From: Bacteroidota bacterium
Lineage (GTDB): Bacteria > Bacteroidota > Bacteroidia > UKL13-3
Direction of reading: 5' to 3'
DNA: 64,000 nt
Assembly (NCBI GenBank): GCA_947477885.1
Contig: CANJUD010000011.1
Coordinates: 55,757-119,756 of the forward strand
A program made the position numbers and the translations under genes. Below, piece by piece: positions 49,901 to 57,942 of the stretch; the first letter of the stretch is position 1; every line of letters begins with the position of its first letter. The notes beneath the pieces were generated by a model. That model was not told the origin of the DNA. It ran no database searches and saw only the letters and a list, made by a program, of their open reading frames with translations.

Positions 49901-52900
49901 TGAAAGTGTATTACCATCAATATCCCCATCGTTGCTAAGAACAGGAATGCTTACTTGAGTGGATGAGTTAGTAGTGGCACTATCTGGGTTAGCTAAGGGA
50001 GCTCTGTTGGGAATTGTTACACATGTTACAGGTATTGAATAAGTAACACACAATTTAGGTCTTTGTGAGGATGTAGTGCATTCTTGCGAAGAGAATTTAT
50101 CACTATTTGAATTGCTTTCATTAGTGTATTTTAATAAAATACCATAATTGGTGATCGTATTCTTATACCACCCATTTACCAAAGTGGTTATATCCCATTG
50201 TTTAGTACCACATGATGTTCCAAGATTTAGACAAGCTGAAGCCGAACTATTAAATTTACCGCCTGCGGTAGTCCAGTTTGTAGAGCTATTGGCCTTATTC
50301 CAAGTACATTGAGAAGGTGTCCAAGATTGAGTCATATAATAAACCCCTACTTGGTTATTGCATGAACCACAATTGCGGTACATATTTAAATATACTTTAG
50401 ATATCGTAACACCTGACGGTATACTTGATAATGAGAATTGAAGACCTGTTCTTGTAACACCACCGCATTGTTTTGCAACTGTATTGCTTGTTTGCGAAGA
50501 ATAATTACTTGTATTACAACCTTGATAAAAATAAGTATCTCCTGAAGGGTTGATATAGATAGTTGTATCAGAGCTACCTGATTTTGTTTTGTATGAACCT
50601 GCTGAACAACTGTCGTTTATAACATTGATTGTTACCCAAGCATCAGCACAATAACCACTTGTATTACAAGCACGATAGCTGAATGAATCTATTCCACTAT
50701 AATCAGTAGTATTGATATAAGAAATGGTACTATCTGTATTAATTCCTGCTTTACCATGAACTGGTGGTACAACAATTTTTGTAATTGTTAATATTTGATT
50801 AGCGGGGTCATCATCGTTTTCACGGACATCTATTCTTGCTGGCAGGTCTTCCATCACATTGGCATTGTCATCATTGATGTTTGGAACTCTAGACATGCAA
50901 TTCCAGTGACCGTAGTCAACTGCATCAATATCTACTGTACCTGCTGTTCTTAATATTTTAAATGATAAAGCACCGCTTGTGCTTGGTGAATTTTTTACTA
51001 CATAATTAGACTTAATCATTGAAGTACTTGAAGTACTAAATGATGTAGTTGTTCCATAAGTACTTCCATTTAAACTTTGTTGTATCGTAAAAGATGAGGT
51101 TCCCGAAAGTGATTTCCAATAAATAAATAAGGTATCGCCAACACTAATAGTATCTGACATTTGAATAACATAAACATCGCTGCTACCTAACTCAGCAACT
51201 ACGCCGTCAGGCTCGCCCAATCCTTCATCAGGACTGGTAACCCCTGTATTTGTGGTTACGGTATCTCCGCTACCTGCTACTTCTAAACCATATACTTGGT
51301 TTGAAGTACAGCCATGCGATTCTGTACTTCCAACTATTACAACTGCTTTTGCAGTAACACAAGCTGGGGTACTGTGATTATCACATACTGTATAAGTTAC
51401 TGATGCAGTTCCCGAAAAATTGGCAGAAGGAGTAAAACATACATTGCCACCGGCAGTATAAGTCCATGTTCCGCCAACTTGATTGCTTAATGAAGTCACT
51501 GATAGGGCATCGCCATCAGCATCGGCATCATTTGCCAATACACTAAGACAGACTGTTGCTGGACTTGCGGAAACACAACTCGCATTCATATAAGTTGTAT
51601 CATTTACAGCTGAAGGATTTTGATTGCCTGTTTTAATGGTAACACACTTAGAAGCACATGATTTACGGCCGCATGCATCGGTTACTACACAAGTAATAGC
51701 TGCACTACCTGCTGCAGTTGGAGTAAAAGTAGGAGTTGCTGAAGTTGAACTTGGAGAAAATGTGCCGGCTACAGATGAAGTCCATTGATATGTATAAGGT
51801 GCAATTCCAGCTGCTACTGTTGTTGACAATGAATATGCTGTATTCTTCACCATTATAGGTTGTGTACCGTTAATGATTACTTTAAAGTTTTTATCTTGAG
51901 TGGCCATGAAACAGAAGTTCATAAACAAACGTTGTGCAGCAACATTTTCAGGGTTGTTATTTTTGCATAAGCTATGCCCACTTTGGTAACAAACATAACC
52001 CCGCGTATCATCTCCAAAACCACGACCACATAAGTTCGTAGCTGAATTAGAAGTCTTTGGATCGTAACAACCTACATAGGTTGATGAACGCCAATTTCCA
52101 TTTGAAGGTAAGTATATTTGTTCAGAACCATTACAATGTGCTTTGTCATCAGAACCCATATATTGGAAAGCTGTGTGACAGGCATTTTGGTGTTTATAGG
52201 TTGGCGTACAATTGCTGTGTGAGCTAAAAGGCACACAAGTGCTCGAACTTAAGAAATTGCATTTTTGCGAAGTATTGCTAGGGTTGCAAAGATTCTCCAA
52301 TGAACTAGCACCATGGCAACCAGCCCAAATAGCACCTTTACAGTTCTTATTCCAGTCTTTCAAACAACCATGGGTATTCCAAGTTGGATCGCTATGAGGC
52401 ATTACATATATATCGTCGCATGAATCTAGTGAAACCGGAGTTTTATAGCTACAAGAATTAGTAGGTATACCACAATTGGTAATATATTGGCAAGCATTTT
52501 TACCATATTGAGCATCCAAAGCCCAACGGGGAACCGCACAAAGATTATGAGTAACATCTACAGTAAGAGCAGAAGTTGTAGTAACACACTGCACACCCTG
52601 AGATTGCCATGATGCAATGCAGACATTAACTGCTGCTGTTCGATGTTCTGCGGGGATAATGAAAGTGCCGCCTTTGTAAGCAACGCCGCTGTGGCAGAAG
52701 TCAATTCCGTCTTTTACCTTGTTTTGCCCAATTACCCACTTTACGGGTACATTGTAATTCTTTATTAAGTCATATACCAATCCATAGGGCTTAAGTCCAT
52801 TGCCAATAGTTTGTGGGGTAACACCCATATTGATTATGCAAGAGCCAGAGCCCATCGTCTCTTTTTGGGCAAGACAAGGCAGACATGAGGTAAGAACGGC

Positions 52901-52960
52901 TAGGATTATTGATAGAACTCGAAAATTTAGCAAGTCCTTAATTATTAAGTTGTTTTTCAT
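43913..52960 (-). CDS. Giant T9SS-secreted adhesin-like protein, 3015 aa
   Basis: Order of parts: signal peptide (1-32); a Cys-rich N-terminal domain (about 38-390) with INMGVTPQTIGNGLKPYGLV; a PKD-like domain; a run of cadherin/Ig-like modules with NDxDxDG(N/D)xL motifs (LANDADADGDALSVTSL, LSNDGDIDGNTLSISSI, TSNDTDPEGNALAS, LNDTDPEGGQL); a DNRLRE-type Cys-containing domain (about 795-975); five SdrD/Cna-B-like repeats (about 1539-2655), four of which are exactly 248 residues; a final domain; and a T9SS type A sorting domain (YSVFPNPFLTTYNIAI...MPAGIYIITI). Acidic Asp-rich loops suggest calcium binding. It is probably a large surface adhesin. Confidence 0.9.
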   Translation of the reverse strand: MKNNLIIKDLLNFRVLSIILAVLTSCLPCLAQKETMGSGSCIINMGVTPQTIGNGLKPYGLVYDLIKNYNVPVKWVIGQNKVKDGIDFCHSGVAYKGGTFIIPAEHRTAAVNVCIASWQSQGVQCVTTTSALTVDVTHNLCAVPRWALDAQYGKNACQYITNCGIPTNSCSYKTPVSLDSCDDIYVMPHSDPTWNTHGCLKDWNKNCKGAIWAGCHGASSLENLCNPSNTSQKCNFLSSSTCVPFSSHSNCTPTYKHQNACHTAFQYMGSDDKAHCNGSEQIYLPSNGNWRSSTYVGCYDPKTSNSATNLCGRGFGDDTRGYVCYQSGHSLCKNNNPENVAAQRLFMNFCFMATQDKNFKVIINGTQPIMVKNTAYSLSTTVAAGIAPYTYQWTSSVAGTFSPSSTSATPTFTPTAAGSAAITCVVTDACGRKSCASKCVTIKTGNQNPSAVNDTTYMNASCVSASPATVCLSVLANDADADGDALSVTSLSNQVGGTWTYTAGGNVCFTPSANFSGTASVTYTVCDNHSTPACVTAKAVVIVGSTESHGCTSNQVYGLEVAGSGDTVTTNTGVTSPDEGLGEPDGVVAELGSSDVYVIQMSDTISVGDTLFIYWKSLSGTSSFTIQQSLNGSTYGTTTSFSTSSTSMIKSNYVVKNSPSTSGALSFKILRTAGTVDIDAVDYGHWNCMSRVPNINDDNANVMEDLPARIDVRENDDDPANQILTITKIVVPPVHGKAGINTDSTISYINTTDYSGIDSFSYRACNTSGYCADAWVTINVINDSCSAGSYKTKSGSSDTTIYINPSGDTYFYQGCNTSNYSSQTSNTVAKQCGGVTRTGLQFSLSSIPSGVTISKVYLNMYRNCGSCNNQVGVYYMTQSWTPSQCTWNKANSSTNWTTAGGKFNSSASACLNLGTSCGTKQWDITTLVNGWYKNTITNYGILLKYTNESNSNSDKFSSQECTTSSQRPKLCVTYSIPVTCVTIPNRAPLANPDSATTNSSTQVSIPVLSNDGDIDGNTLSISSIVGSVSSGSASISGTNIIFTPTAGFNGTATFLYRNYDGTTYDTARVWVIVTNGGPIANRDTMSTNSGTSVTRTVTSNDTDPEGNALASPTLVSLPNYGIASFSGNSLTYTPQSNYTGYDTLIYQICEASSNSCGANPLCDTAIVIIYIKNQKPTATADTKTANQCTQVGIDVTLNDTDPEGGQLTVSLVTNPSHGTAILSGNIILYTSASGYTGTDTFTYRICDDGYSSLCAQAKISVTVSSTATNTKPVAGDDYDTALIKSTIYVDVLANDVDADGNTLNISLPTSGILQPTRGTVSIFNSGMIKYVVNHSSTFTGKDSFDYIICDVQPSSSSGCNVAASKCDTARVYVTIQNDSFCFNDVPYCDTNATTINYCTGSKVATLYAGQTMDAGTVTVGNDSSYVYVTYQTANGWSMSEVHLYVGDSASCPTSGGGNPIPGHFPYKSTFSSATYTLTVKIPVSDLPPCYIVAAHCVVSKTTGGSTQTQTGWADGSPFSGANWATYMSYCIQSCNYSISGNVYNDTNGLRDNTVNGNGIGKASTTQLYANLLNSSNNVIRTVAVATSGAYSFSNLYNGSYTVQVSTVQGTVGNAAPVTSLPTQWVNTGEYLGTGVGNDGTINGKVSVTISNTNVTNANFGIEQRPFPSSATASSQVNPGGTTSVTVASSLFAPFDTAGRIDTIKITSFPTNATSITINGTNYTSSTFPAGGVKIPTNTSGQPTQSITVDPIDGTVTVSIPFTPYDNAGFPSTSGGNVDLPFTLLSLSGNVYNDTNALRDNTVNGAGINKPSTTQVYANLLNGANNVVATVAVATGGSYSFSNLYPAAYTVQLSSVQGTVSSAAPATSLPTQWVNTGEYLGTGAGSDGTVDGKLAATLSTTNVTNANFGIEQRPFPSSATASSQVNPGGTTSVNVSASLFAPFDSSGRVDTIKITSFPTNATSITINATTYTSSTFPTTGVKVPTNSSGQPTQPITVDPANGAITVSIPFTPYDNAGFPSLSSGNVDLPFTLLSLSGNVYNDTNGLRDNTVNGSGISKPSNTQLYANLLDGSNNVVATTPVATGGSYSFSNLYPAVYTVQLSTNQGTVSSAAPATALPTQWVNTGEYLGTTSGNDGTIDGKVSVTLSTSNVSNANFGIEQRPFPSLVTASNQVNPGGTNSVTVSPSLFAPYDTSGRVDTIKITGFPTNATSITINSTTYTSTNFPAAGVKIPTNTNGQPTLSISVDPIDGAVTVSIPFTPYDNAGFPSLSSGNVDLPFILLSLSGNVYNDTNGLRDNTVNGAGINQPSTTPIYANLLSSANNVLATIAIASGGTYSFAGLYPANYKVQVSTNAGTVGNSAPATALPTQWVNTGENLGSGSGSDGTVDGKLAVTLSTSNVNNTNFGIEQRPMAMDTTTISQVNPGGTTNVSVSAGLFVPQDSGGRVDSLSIISFPVNVTSITINGTTYTSSTFPAAGVKIPTNSSGSPTQPITIDPVNGAITVTIQFKPFDNAGFPCINPWTISLPFHLLSISGHVYNDLNALTDNTVSGAGINKPNNTQIYAYLLDGSNIVLSKVSVDSTGSFTFNNQYPGSYTTMISISTANVSNPAPAVSLPTNWLNTGEFLGTGVGSDGTVNGKLAVVLASSNIINANFGIEQLCLAHNKSYTGLNPNDFNKPSNNTSYPYKMALDDPTGTEDGVVNGFSAAVKPGKVSGADPEDGSYGGTTGTSGLRKFVLTNLPDSANDVIVYFNGANNIILKPGPSNSDSSYAYWDAASSRYEIPNFNTSNLSVYMRKNNHTAFSFNYGWKDSASELGALATYSVSAFSPLPVTWLGFTTKWSGIDAKLDWSTSYELDNKYFEVQRSTNGKDFDYLFTVDASETKGINNYSYTDVNAGKLNTSTIYYRIKQTDWNGESSYSSIRSLGKANKSTTASYSVFPNPFLTTYNIAINTHEDKNIGCFVQCVDGKVVYNARYNLRKGPNNLTMTELETMPAGIYIITITDGQKTEIFKITKVNNY
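45001..48346 (-). repeat. Tandem array, exact 744-bp period, 4 full + 1 half unit
   Basis: The same point in the repeat (codons for the start SGNVYNDTN or SGHVYNDLN) falls at 48346, 47602, 46858, 46114 and 45370, always 744 bp apart with no indel. Full units span 45371-48346; the fifth keeps only its first half and ends near 45001 at GIEQ. Each unit encodes an SdrD/Cna-B-like domain followed by a second beta-sandwich (IKITSFPTNATSITIN..., TVSIPFTPYDNAGFPS). Confidence 0.93.
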
Positions 52961-53293
52961 TTTAGTACTCGCGAAATTACAGCTAATTTTGTTTTAAAGT
53001 TATTGAGATGTTTAATTTTCTAACAAGTAGCTTACTATTTCTAATAGAGGTCGGTAATTCCACTTTGTGGATTACTACTATAAGTTCTGTGCTTCTGAGA
53101 GTTCACCACTTTTCGGTCGCAAATTCTGTAAGATTGGCCCCTCCCAATAACGATAGACTCTATAAAGCATTTGCTATTTAGGCAAAAAACATACTTGCAA
53201 ATTTAAATATAAGAATCGGCGGTTGGAATTTTCGAGCCTGTGAAGAGCAAGGGTTAAATATTCTAAATTAAATGTTCTCTCCTTTGTCAAACC
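52961..53293. other. Intergenic region upstream of the giant adhesin gene
   Basis: No gene is visible in these 333 nt. CGAAATTA at 52976-52983 is one mismatch from a minus-strand -7 box (TAATTTCG on that strand) and could serve the adhesin gene with a short leader. No strong hairpins or repeats were noticed. Confidence 0.35.
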
Positions 53294-53301
53294 TATTTTT
53301 G
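53294..53301 (+). promoter_or_regulatory. -7 box of the DUF4286-ung operon
   Basis: TATTTTTG, then CATC, then the ATG at 53306. Confidence 0.55.
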
Positions 53302-53305
53302 CATC

Positions 53306-53605
53306 ATGATTATATATAATGTTTCAATAAAAATTGATCATGAAATTCATGAGCAATGGTTGGATTGGATGAAGGAGATTCACCTCCCAGCAGTTATGGG
53401 TACAGGATGTTTCTTGGATCACAAGATGTACAGGTTGTTTGTGGATGAGACCGACGGCATAACCTACGTTATTCAATATTCCTGCTTTGATATGAAGGCA
53501 CTCGAAAATTACCAAAATGAATTTGGTCCTGAGCTTCGCCATCAAACCCATAGGATTTTTGGTGACAAGCAAGTATCATTTCGCACAGTAATGGAGTTGG
53601 TATAA
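53306..53605 (+). CDS. DUF4286 family protein
   Basis: 99 aa: IIYNVSIKIDHEIHEQWLDW, then HLPAVMGTGCFLDHKMYRLF and a beta-alpha body typical of DUF4286, a small ferredoxin-like (dimeric alpha/beta-barrel) family of unknown function in Bacteroidota. The stop is 1 nt before the ung start, so the two are co-transcribed and probably coupled. A predicted leaderless start supports the ATG chosen. Confidence 0.85.
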   Translation: MIIYNVSIKIDHEIHEQWLDWMKEIHLPAVMGTGCFLDHKMYRLFVDETDGITYVIQYSCFDMKALENYQNEFGPELRHQTHRIFGDKQVSFRTVMELV

Positions 53606-53606
53606 G

Positions 53607-54287
53607 ATGACAGATAAGGAGCTTGCAGGAAATTGGGGGAAATTACTGGCTGAGGAATTCAATAAACCATATTTCTGCGAGTTGCAAAATTCTCTTTTAA
53701 AGGAAAAGGAGAATGGAAACTTACTGCTACCATCTGAAAGCCAAATATTTGCGGCTTTTGCAGCTACTCCTTTGAAGCAAATCAAGGTGGTTATTTTAGG
53801 GCAAGACCCTTACCATGGAATTGGGCAAGCAAATGGATTATGTTTTTCTGTGAATCATGGCATTAAGCCACCGCCATCATTGGTCAATATTTATAAGGAG
53901 GTAGAAAGTGATTTGGGAGTTTTGATAAATAAAGAGGATGGAGATTTACAAATATGGGCACAGCAAGGCGTTTTTCTGCTCAACTCAATATTGACAGTTA
54001 CAGCCAACTCACCGGGATCTCATTCGCTATTTGGTTGGCAGCTTTTTACGGATAAGGTTATTCAAATAATATCGAAAAAAAACCAGAACGTAGTGTTCTT
54101 GTTATGGGGCAAGTATGCTCAAAACAAGGCTCACTTGATAGATTATAAAAAACATTTAATATTAAAAGCTGCTCACCCTTCTCCATTTTCTGCCTATAAT
54201 GGATTTATGGGTTGTAAACACTTTAGCCTTGCAAATGCTTACCTGCATAAAAACAATTTGAGAGAAATTGATTGGAGCATAGCATAA
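53607..54287 (+). CDS. ung: Uracil-DNA glycosylase, family 1
   Basis: 226 aa with all family-1 motifs: the water-activating loop GQDPYHG (Asp67), the FSVNHGIKPPPSLVNIYKE segment, LLNSILTV, LLWGKYAQNK and the leucine/His loop HPSPFSAYNGFMGC. It removes uracil from DNA. It is the second gene of an operon with the DUF4286 protein and ends at a strong terminator. Confidence 0.97.
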   Translation: MTDKELAGNWGKLLAEEFNKPYFCELQNSLLKEKENGNLLLPSESQIFAAFAATPLKQIKVVILGQDPYHGIGQANGLCFSVNHGIKPPPSLVNIYKEVESDLGVLINKEDGDLQIWAQQGVFLLNSILTVTANSPGSHSLFGWQLFTDKVIQIISKKNQNVVFLLWGKYAQNKAHLIDYKKHLILKAAHPSPFSAYNGFMGCKHFSLANAYLHKNNLREIDWSIA

Positions 54288-54317
54288 AAAAAGCCGACTA
54301 AGTTTAGTCGGCTTTTA
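54288..54317. terminator. Bidirectional terminator
   Basis: AAAAGCCGACTAA and TTAGTCGGCTTTT form a perfect 13-bp stem around a 2-nt loop, with A and T runs on either side, so it can end both ung and the convergent TPR lipoprotein gene. Confidence 0.92.
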
Positions 54318-54336
54318 TATCTATAATATTTTTTCA

Positions 54337-56160
54337 TTATTTATTCATTAGTTTTTGAAACTCAGGGCGGCTTCTAAACGATTCAAATTCTTTATCATCA
54401 GCAGCTTTACTTCTCATTTTAGAATCAATAGAAATAGCTTTGCCAAGATTGGAGGTTAGCTCATCTAATTTTTTAGCACGAGCTGCAATTACGGCTTTCA
54501 AGTAATAAGTAGGAGCGGTTTTAGATTTAGGCTCCATACAATCCACTGATTTTTGAGCATTGTCAAATTCTCCATTCATTGTATAACAAAGTGCCATATT
54601 GTATTGACAAGTTTTATCAGCCGATTTGAAATAAGTAATAGCTTCAGTATAATTACCTCTCACCATGCTCAAAATTCCCATATTCTGTCCTTCATTAATA
54701 CCACGGGCCTTGGCCTGTCTGTAATTTTCTTCTGCTTTATCGTACTGTCTCATATTGCGATTGCAAATACCCAAGTTGTTATATACTTCTCCATGCTCTT
54801 TTGATAATGAAAGTGCCTTATCTAACTGTTGTTTAGCATCAGCATATTTTCTTTGCATGATTAATATGGCTCCAAGGTTGTTGTATCCTGTCCAATCATC
54901 GGCCCACTTGGTAATATAATAGCGATAAGCTATATCCTTTTGTTTCATATCTTCAATCTGATAACCATATCGAAGTACTTCACTTGAATTTAAACTGTCA
55001 AAATTGTTGTTTTCAGCTTTGTCTTTAATCTCAGACCATGAACGAACACCTTTTTCACCAGCTACTGTTACTTCTGAACGACGAAGCCGCGGCATGATAT
55101 GATCCAATATGTAGCGATAAGATTTCCAATGCTTCTTAGCACTATTACTATACATATGGTTTTTTCCCAATTCGAATTCTTCACGCATTTTGCGTTCTTT
55201 CACATCGGGTAAATCTGAAGAGTTTAAAATATCTAAGAAGAATTTTTTGTCAGTTAATTTTGAGGTGTCAATAGCTTGTTTCAACCCATCCATTTCTTCC
55301 GTTGTTTTGGTACGTGCAGAAAACAAAGAATCGCTCACTTCGGCATAGCCAAGTCGTTTTAATTCTTTTTTAACAAAGTTGTAAATGGTAATATCACGAT
55401 TGCGAGCCAATAGTGCATTACGTTTATAAGTTCCGTCTGGAGATGCAGATGAATTAAGAGTAAGGCCTGTTAAAGCAAACGATGTTTTATCGGCAAGATA
55501 GGAAACTAGTTGCTTAAGCTCGCTTGGATTGCTAATTTGAGGTTTGGCCAAAATAAATTTTGGTTTAAAATCCCAATTATCAACTATATAAAAAATTGTA
55601 GCTTTTCTTTCCATTGCATCGCCATGATTCATTGCAGAAGGGATTGAAACTTGCTCCTCAGTATTGAAACTGTCAGCTGTAGTGACAATACCCCACGTTA
55701 GTGTGCATTTTGGCAACTCTAAACATTTATCTAAAACATCCTCATAGTTTTTAACTTTCAAGTTGGGGATAACTACCAAAGTGCAATTTCTCATAATTGG
55801 TTCATACAAAACTTTAGTTTTATAGGTAAAGCTGCCACCTTTATCATCAATAGTTATATCAGCATTTTCTTTTGCACTTGGCCCGCGAACCACATATGTT
55901 TGTAATACTTTTTCTTCATTGTTACCGTACAATAATACAGGTTCGAATTTGATTACACCTCTTTTGTAAACAGAGCCAGGAGGCATTTTGCAGGTAAAAC
56001 CTACTTCAAAGCTATCTCCTCTTACTTCCATTACTTGCGGGGCCGCTTTAAAATTCTCGCATTTTATTTTTTTGCTCATCTTCTTAATTGGGTCACAGGC
56101 AGTGATTAACAAAGAAGCGGCTAAAGTTACGAGTAGAATTTTGTTGTTGAAAAACTTCAT
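54337..56160 (-). CDS. Lipoprotein with OmpA-like and TPR regions
   Basis: 607 aa: lipoprotein signal (LLVTLAASLLITAC, Cys near 22); a beta-rich N-terminal part (about 30-190); a segment about 215-275 (FALTGLTLNSSASPDGTYKR then NALLARNRDITIYNF) that resembles OmpA-like peptidoglycan-binding domains (xxSPxGxxxxNxxLxxxRA); and four or more TPR motifs at 395-605 (YNNLGAILIMQRKYADAKQQ, YNNLGICNRNMRQYDKAEEN). It probably links the outer membrane with the cell wall and acts as a scaffold. Its precise family is not certain. Confidence 0.75.
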   Translation of the reverse strand: MKFFNNKILLVTLAASLLITACDPIKKMSKKIKCENFKAAPQVMEVRGDSFEVGFTCKMPPGSVYKRGVIKFEPVLLYGNNEEKVLQTYVVRGPSAKENADITIDDKGGSFTYKTKVLYEPIMRNCTLVVIPNLKVKNYEDVLDKCLELPKCTLTWGIVTTADSFNTEEQVSIPSAMNHGDAMERKATIFYIVDNWDFKPKFILAKPQISNPSELKQLVSYLADKTSFALTGLTLNSSASPDGTYKRNALLARNRDITIYNFVKKELKRLGYAEVSDSLFSARTKTTEEMDGLKQAIDTSKLTDKKFFLDILNSSDLPDVKERKMREEFELGKNHMYSNSAKKHWKSYRYILDHIMPRLRRSEVTVAGEKGVRSWSEIKDKAENNNFDSLNSSEVLRYGYQIEDMKQKDIAYRYYITKWADDWTGYNNLGAILIMQRKYADAKQQLDKALSLSKEHGEVYNNLGICNRNMRQYDKAEENYRQAKARGINEGQNMGILSMVRGNYTEAITYFKSADKTCQYNMALCYTMNGEFDNAQKSVDCMEPKSKTAPTYYLKAVIAARAKKLDELTSNLGKAISIDSKMRSKAADDKEFESFRSRPEFQKLMNK

Positions 56161-56207
56161 AATTAGTATATTTGTTGGCAGTTTGATTGTAGTTAAAACA
56201 ATTTCGG

Positions 56208-56215
56208 CAAAAATA
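56208..56215 (-). promoter_or_regulatory. -7 box of the TPR lipoprotein gene
   Basis: Minus-strand TATTTTTG, 47 nt before the ATG at 56160. Confidence 0.4.
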
Positions 56216-56276
56216 GAGTAGATTTTCGTATCATAAAAACTTTTTTTATTTTTTTATCTTAATTATTAATTTCTTA

Positions 56277-56489
56277 ATGTACTATCTGTTAAAAGTGAAA
56301 GGAAAAGGAAAAATTCCCGACTATATCCAATTAAGGGATAAAAGCTTTACCCTTATTGCCTATTTTAGGATTGACCGACCTGAGAGAGCGCTAGACAAGT
56401 GCGGGCTTCAAAATTTTACTGACAAAATCATAGAATTTGCCCACCAACTACCCTTTGGAAAAGTAGAGTCCATAAATTTGCATGCTTAA
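56277..56489 (+). CDS. Small conserved protein upstream of ftsE
   Basis: 70 aa, soluble: YYLLKVKGKGKIPDYIQLRD, then FTLIAYFRIDRPERALDKCG and a helical end. It looks like a compact alpha/beta protein; homologues of this type stand next to ftsE in Bacteroidota, but I know no function. It ends 15 nt before the ftsE ATG, so the genes are probably co-transcribed. Confidence 0.65.
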   Translation: MYYLLKVKGKGKIPDYIQLRDKSFTLIAYFRIDRPERALDKCGLQNFTDKIIEFAHQLPFGKVESINLHA

Positions 56490-56504
56490 AAAATATTGCT
56501 GATT

Positions 56505-57173
56505 ATGGTTGTTTCTTTGTCGGACGTTTCAATTTTTCAAGGGAAAAACTTGGTTTTAGATCAAGTAAATCTAGAAATAATGCCTGGAACTTTCAATTAC
56601 TTGGTAGGGAAAACGGGCAGCGGTAAAAGCAGCTTACTAAAAACTCTCTATGCGGCATTGCCTATATCAAACGGTAAAGTTTCCGTCGCAGGTTTCGAAA
56701 TGGGCCATTTAAAAGATTCAGAGGTTCCTTTTTTGAGACGAAAGTTAGGAATTGTGTTTCAGGATTTTCAATTATTAACTGACCGCACTGTATTTGACAA
56801 TCTTGAATTTGTTTTGCAGGCCACAGGTTGGGTCGACAAACAATTGATTAAAAACAGAACCCGCGAAGTTCTAGATTTAGTGGGACTTGGGACAAAATAC
56901 TACAAAATGCCTCATGAATTATCAGGTGGTGAACAGCAACGTGTGGTAATAGCTCGTGCCTTATTGAACAAACCAGAACTGATTTTGGCCGATGAGCCCA
57001 CTGCCAATCTAGACCCAGAGATGGCCGACGAAATTATGAAACTGCTGCATGATATAAGCGACGAGGGCACAGCCGTGTTGCTTGCCACACATGATTATAG
57101 GATAGTTCAGAAATTTAATGGTCGTATTTTCAAATGTGAAAATTCGAGATTAATAGAAGTGGAGCACCTCTAG
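56505..57173 (+). CDS. ftsE: Cell-division ABC transporter ATP-binding protein FtsE
   Basis: 222 aa from the ATG at 56505 (a TTG at 56496 would add three codons). Walker A GKTGSGKSSLL, Q-loop VFQDFQLLTDRTVFDN, ABC signature LSGGEQQRVVIARALL, Walker B LILADEPTANLDP and the switch His in LLATHDYRI are intact. FtsE pairs with FtsX to control septal peptidoglycan hydrolases; ftsX is not in this window. It overlaps the convergent GGGP synthase gene by 4 nt. Confidence 0.92.
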   Translation: MVVSLSDVSIFQGKNLVLDQVNLEIMPGTFNYLVGKTGSGKSSLLKTLYAALPISNGKVSVAGFEMGHLKDSEVPFLRRKLGIVFQDFQLLTDRTVFDNLEFVLQATGWVDKQLIKNRTREVLDLVGLGTKYYKMPHELSGGEQQRVVIARALLNKPELILADEPTANLDPEMADEIMKLLHDISDEGTAVLLATHDYRIVQKFNGRIFKCENSRLIEVEHL

Positions 57174-57916
57174 CTTTTAACTAATCTGCGATTGAAGAGA
57201 TGCTTAATTTCAGAAATTTCTATCAATATTTCGGGGTTTGATTCTGCTACTGTTCCCACCACAACACAATCTGCTCCAGCTTCAAAAGCTGCTTGTGCTT
57301 GATCGGCATTTCTAATTCCACCACCTATTACTAATGGTATACCTATAGCCGATTTTACACTCCTAATCATTTCGTTTGAGATAGGACTTGGTGCCCCACT
57401 TCCCGCATCCAAATATATTAACCCCATACCAAGCATTTCTCCTGCCATCGCTGTAGCAATAGCAATATCTGGCTTACTAGCTGGTATTGGGTGACTGTTA
57501 CTCATATATTGCACTGAAGTTCCATTTGCACCCACAAGCATATAGCCGGTAGGAATGCAATTAATACCCGAATGCTTAATAGCAGGCGCAGCTATTACGT
57601 GGTGGCCTATTAAAAACTCAGCATTGCGTCCTGAAATAAGAGAAAGGAACAGAATTGCATCGGCCTTAGGGCTCACCTGCATGCTATTGCCTGGGAAAAT
57701 AACTACGGGGATATCGGAAATACTTTTAAGATGTGAAATACAATTTTCCAAATTGCCATTTACTAATAAACTTCCGCCTACAAGTATAATATCAACTTGG
57801 CTTTGGTTGGCATGCAGGGCCAATACATCTAATTGTCTGCTAGTCGCCTTGTCAGGGTCTATTAGCAGAGCTAACTGTTTTTTATTTTGGCTGAAAAGCA
57901 ATTTGTTAATGTGCAT
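57170..57916 (-). CDS. Geranylgeranylglyceryl/heptaprenylglyceryl phosphate synthase family (PcrB-like)
   Basis: 248 aa from the ATG at 57916. TIM-barrel motifs of the GGGPS/PcrB family are present: LALLIDPDKA at the N-terminus, IILVGGSLLVNG, VVIFPGNSMQVSPKADAILF, YLDAGSGAP, PLVIGGGIRNADQAQAAFEA and GADCVVVGTVAESN (phosphate-binding loops). The family joins a polyprenyl diphosphate to glycerol-1-phosphate through an ether bond; group II members occur in Flavobacteria-like bacteria as well as archaea. It lies after a carrier-protein gene and an acyltransferase gene on the same strand. Confidence 0.9.
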   Translation of the reverse strand: MHINKLLFSQNKKQLALLIDPDKATSRQLDVLALHANQSQVDIILVGGSLLVNGNLENCISHLKSISDIPVVIFPGNSMQVSPKADAILFLSLISGRNAEFLIGHHVIAAPAIKHSGINCIPTGYMLVGANGTSVQYMSNSHPIPASKPDIAIATAMAGEMLGMGLIYLDAGSGAPSPISNEMIRSVKSAIGIPLVIGGGIRNADQAQAAFEAGADCVVVGTVAESNPEILIEISEIKHLFNRRLVKS

Positions 57917-57923
57917 CTGGCTG

Positions 57924-57931
57924 CAAAAATA
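57924..57931 (-). promoter_or_regulatory. -7 box of the GGGP synthase gene
   Basis: Minus-strand TATTTTTG, 7 nt before the ATG at 57916; a possible internal promoter after the carrier-protein gene. Confidence 0.4.
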
Positions 57932-57942
57932 AGGCTGACCCC

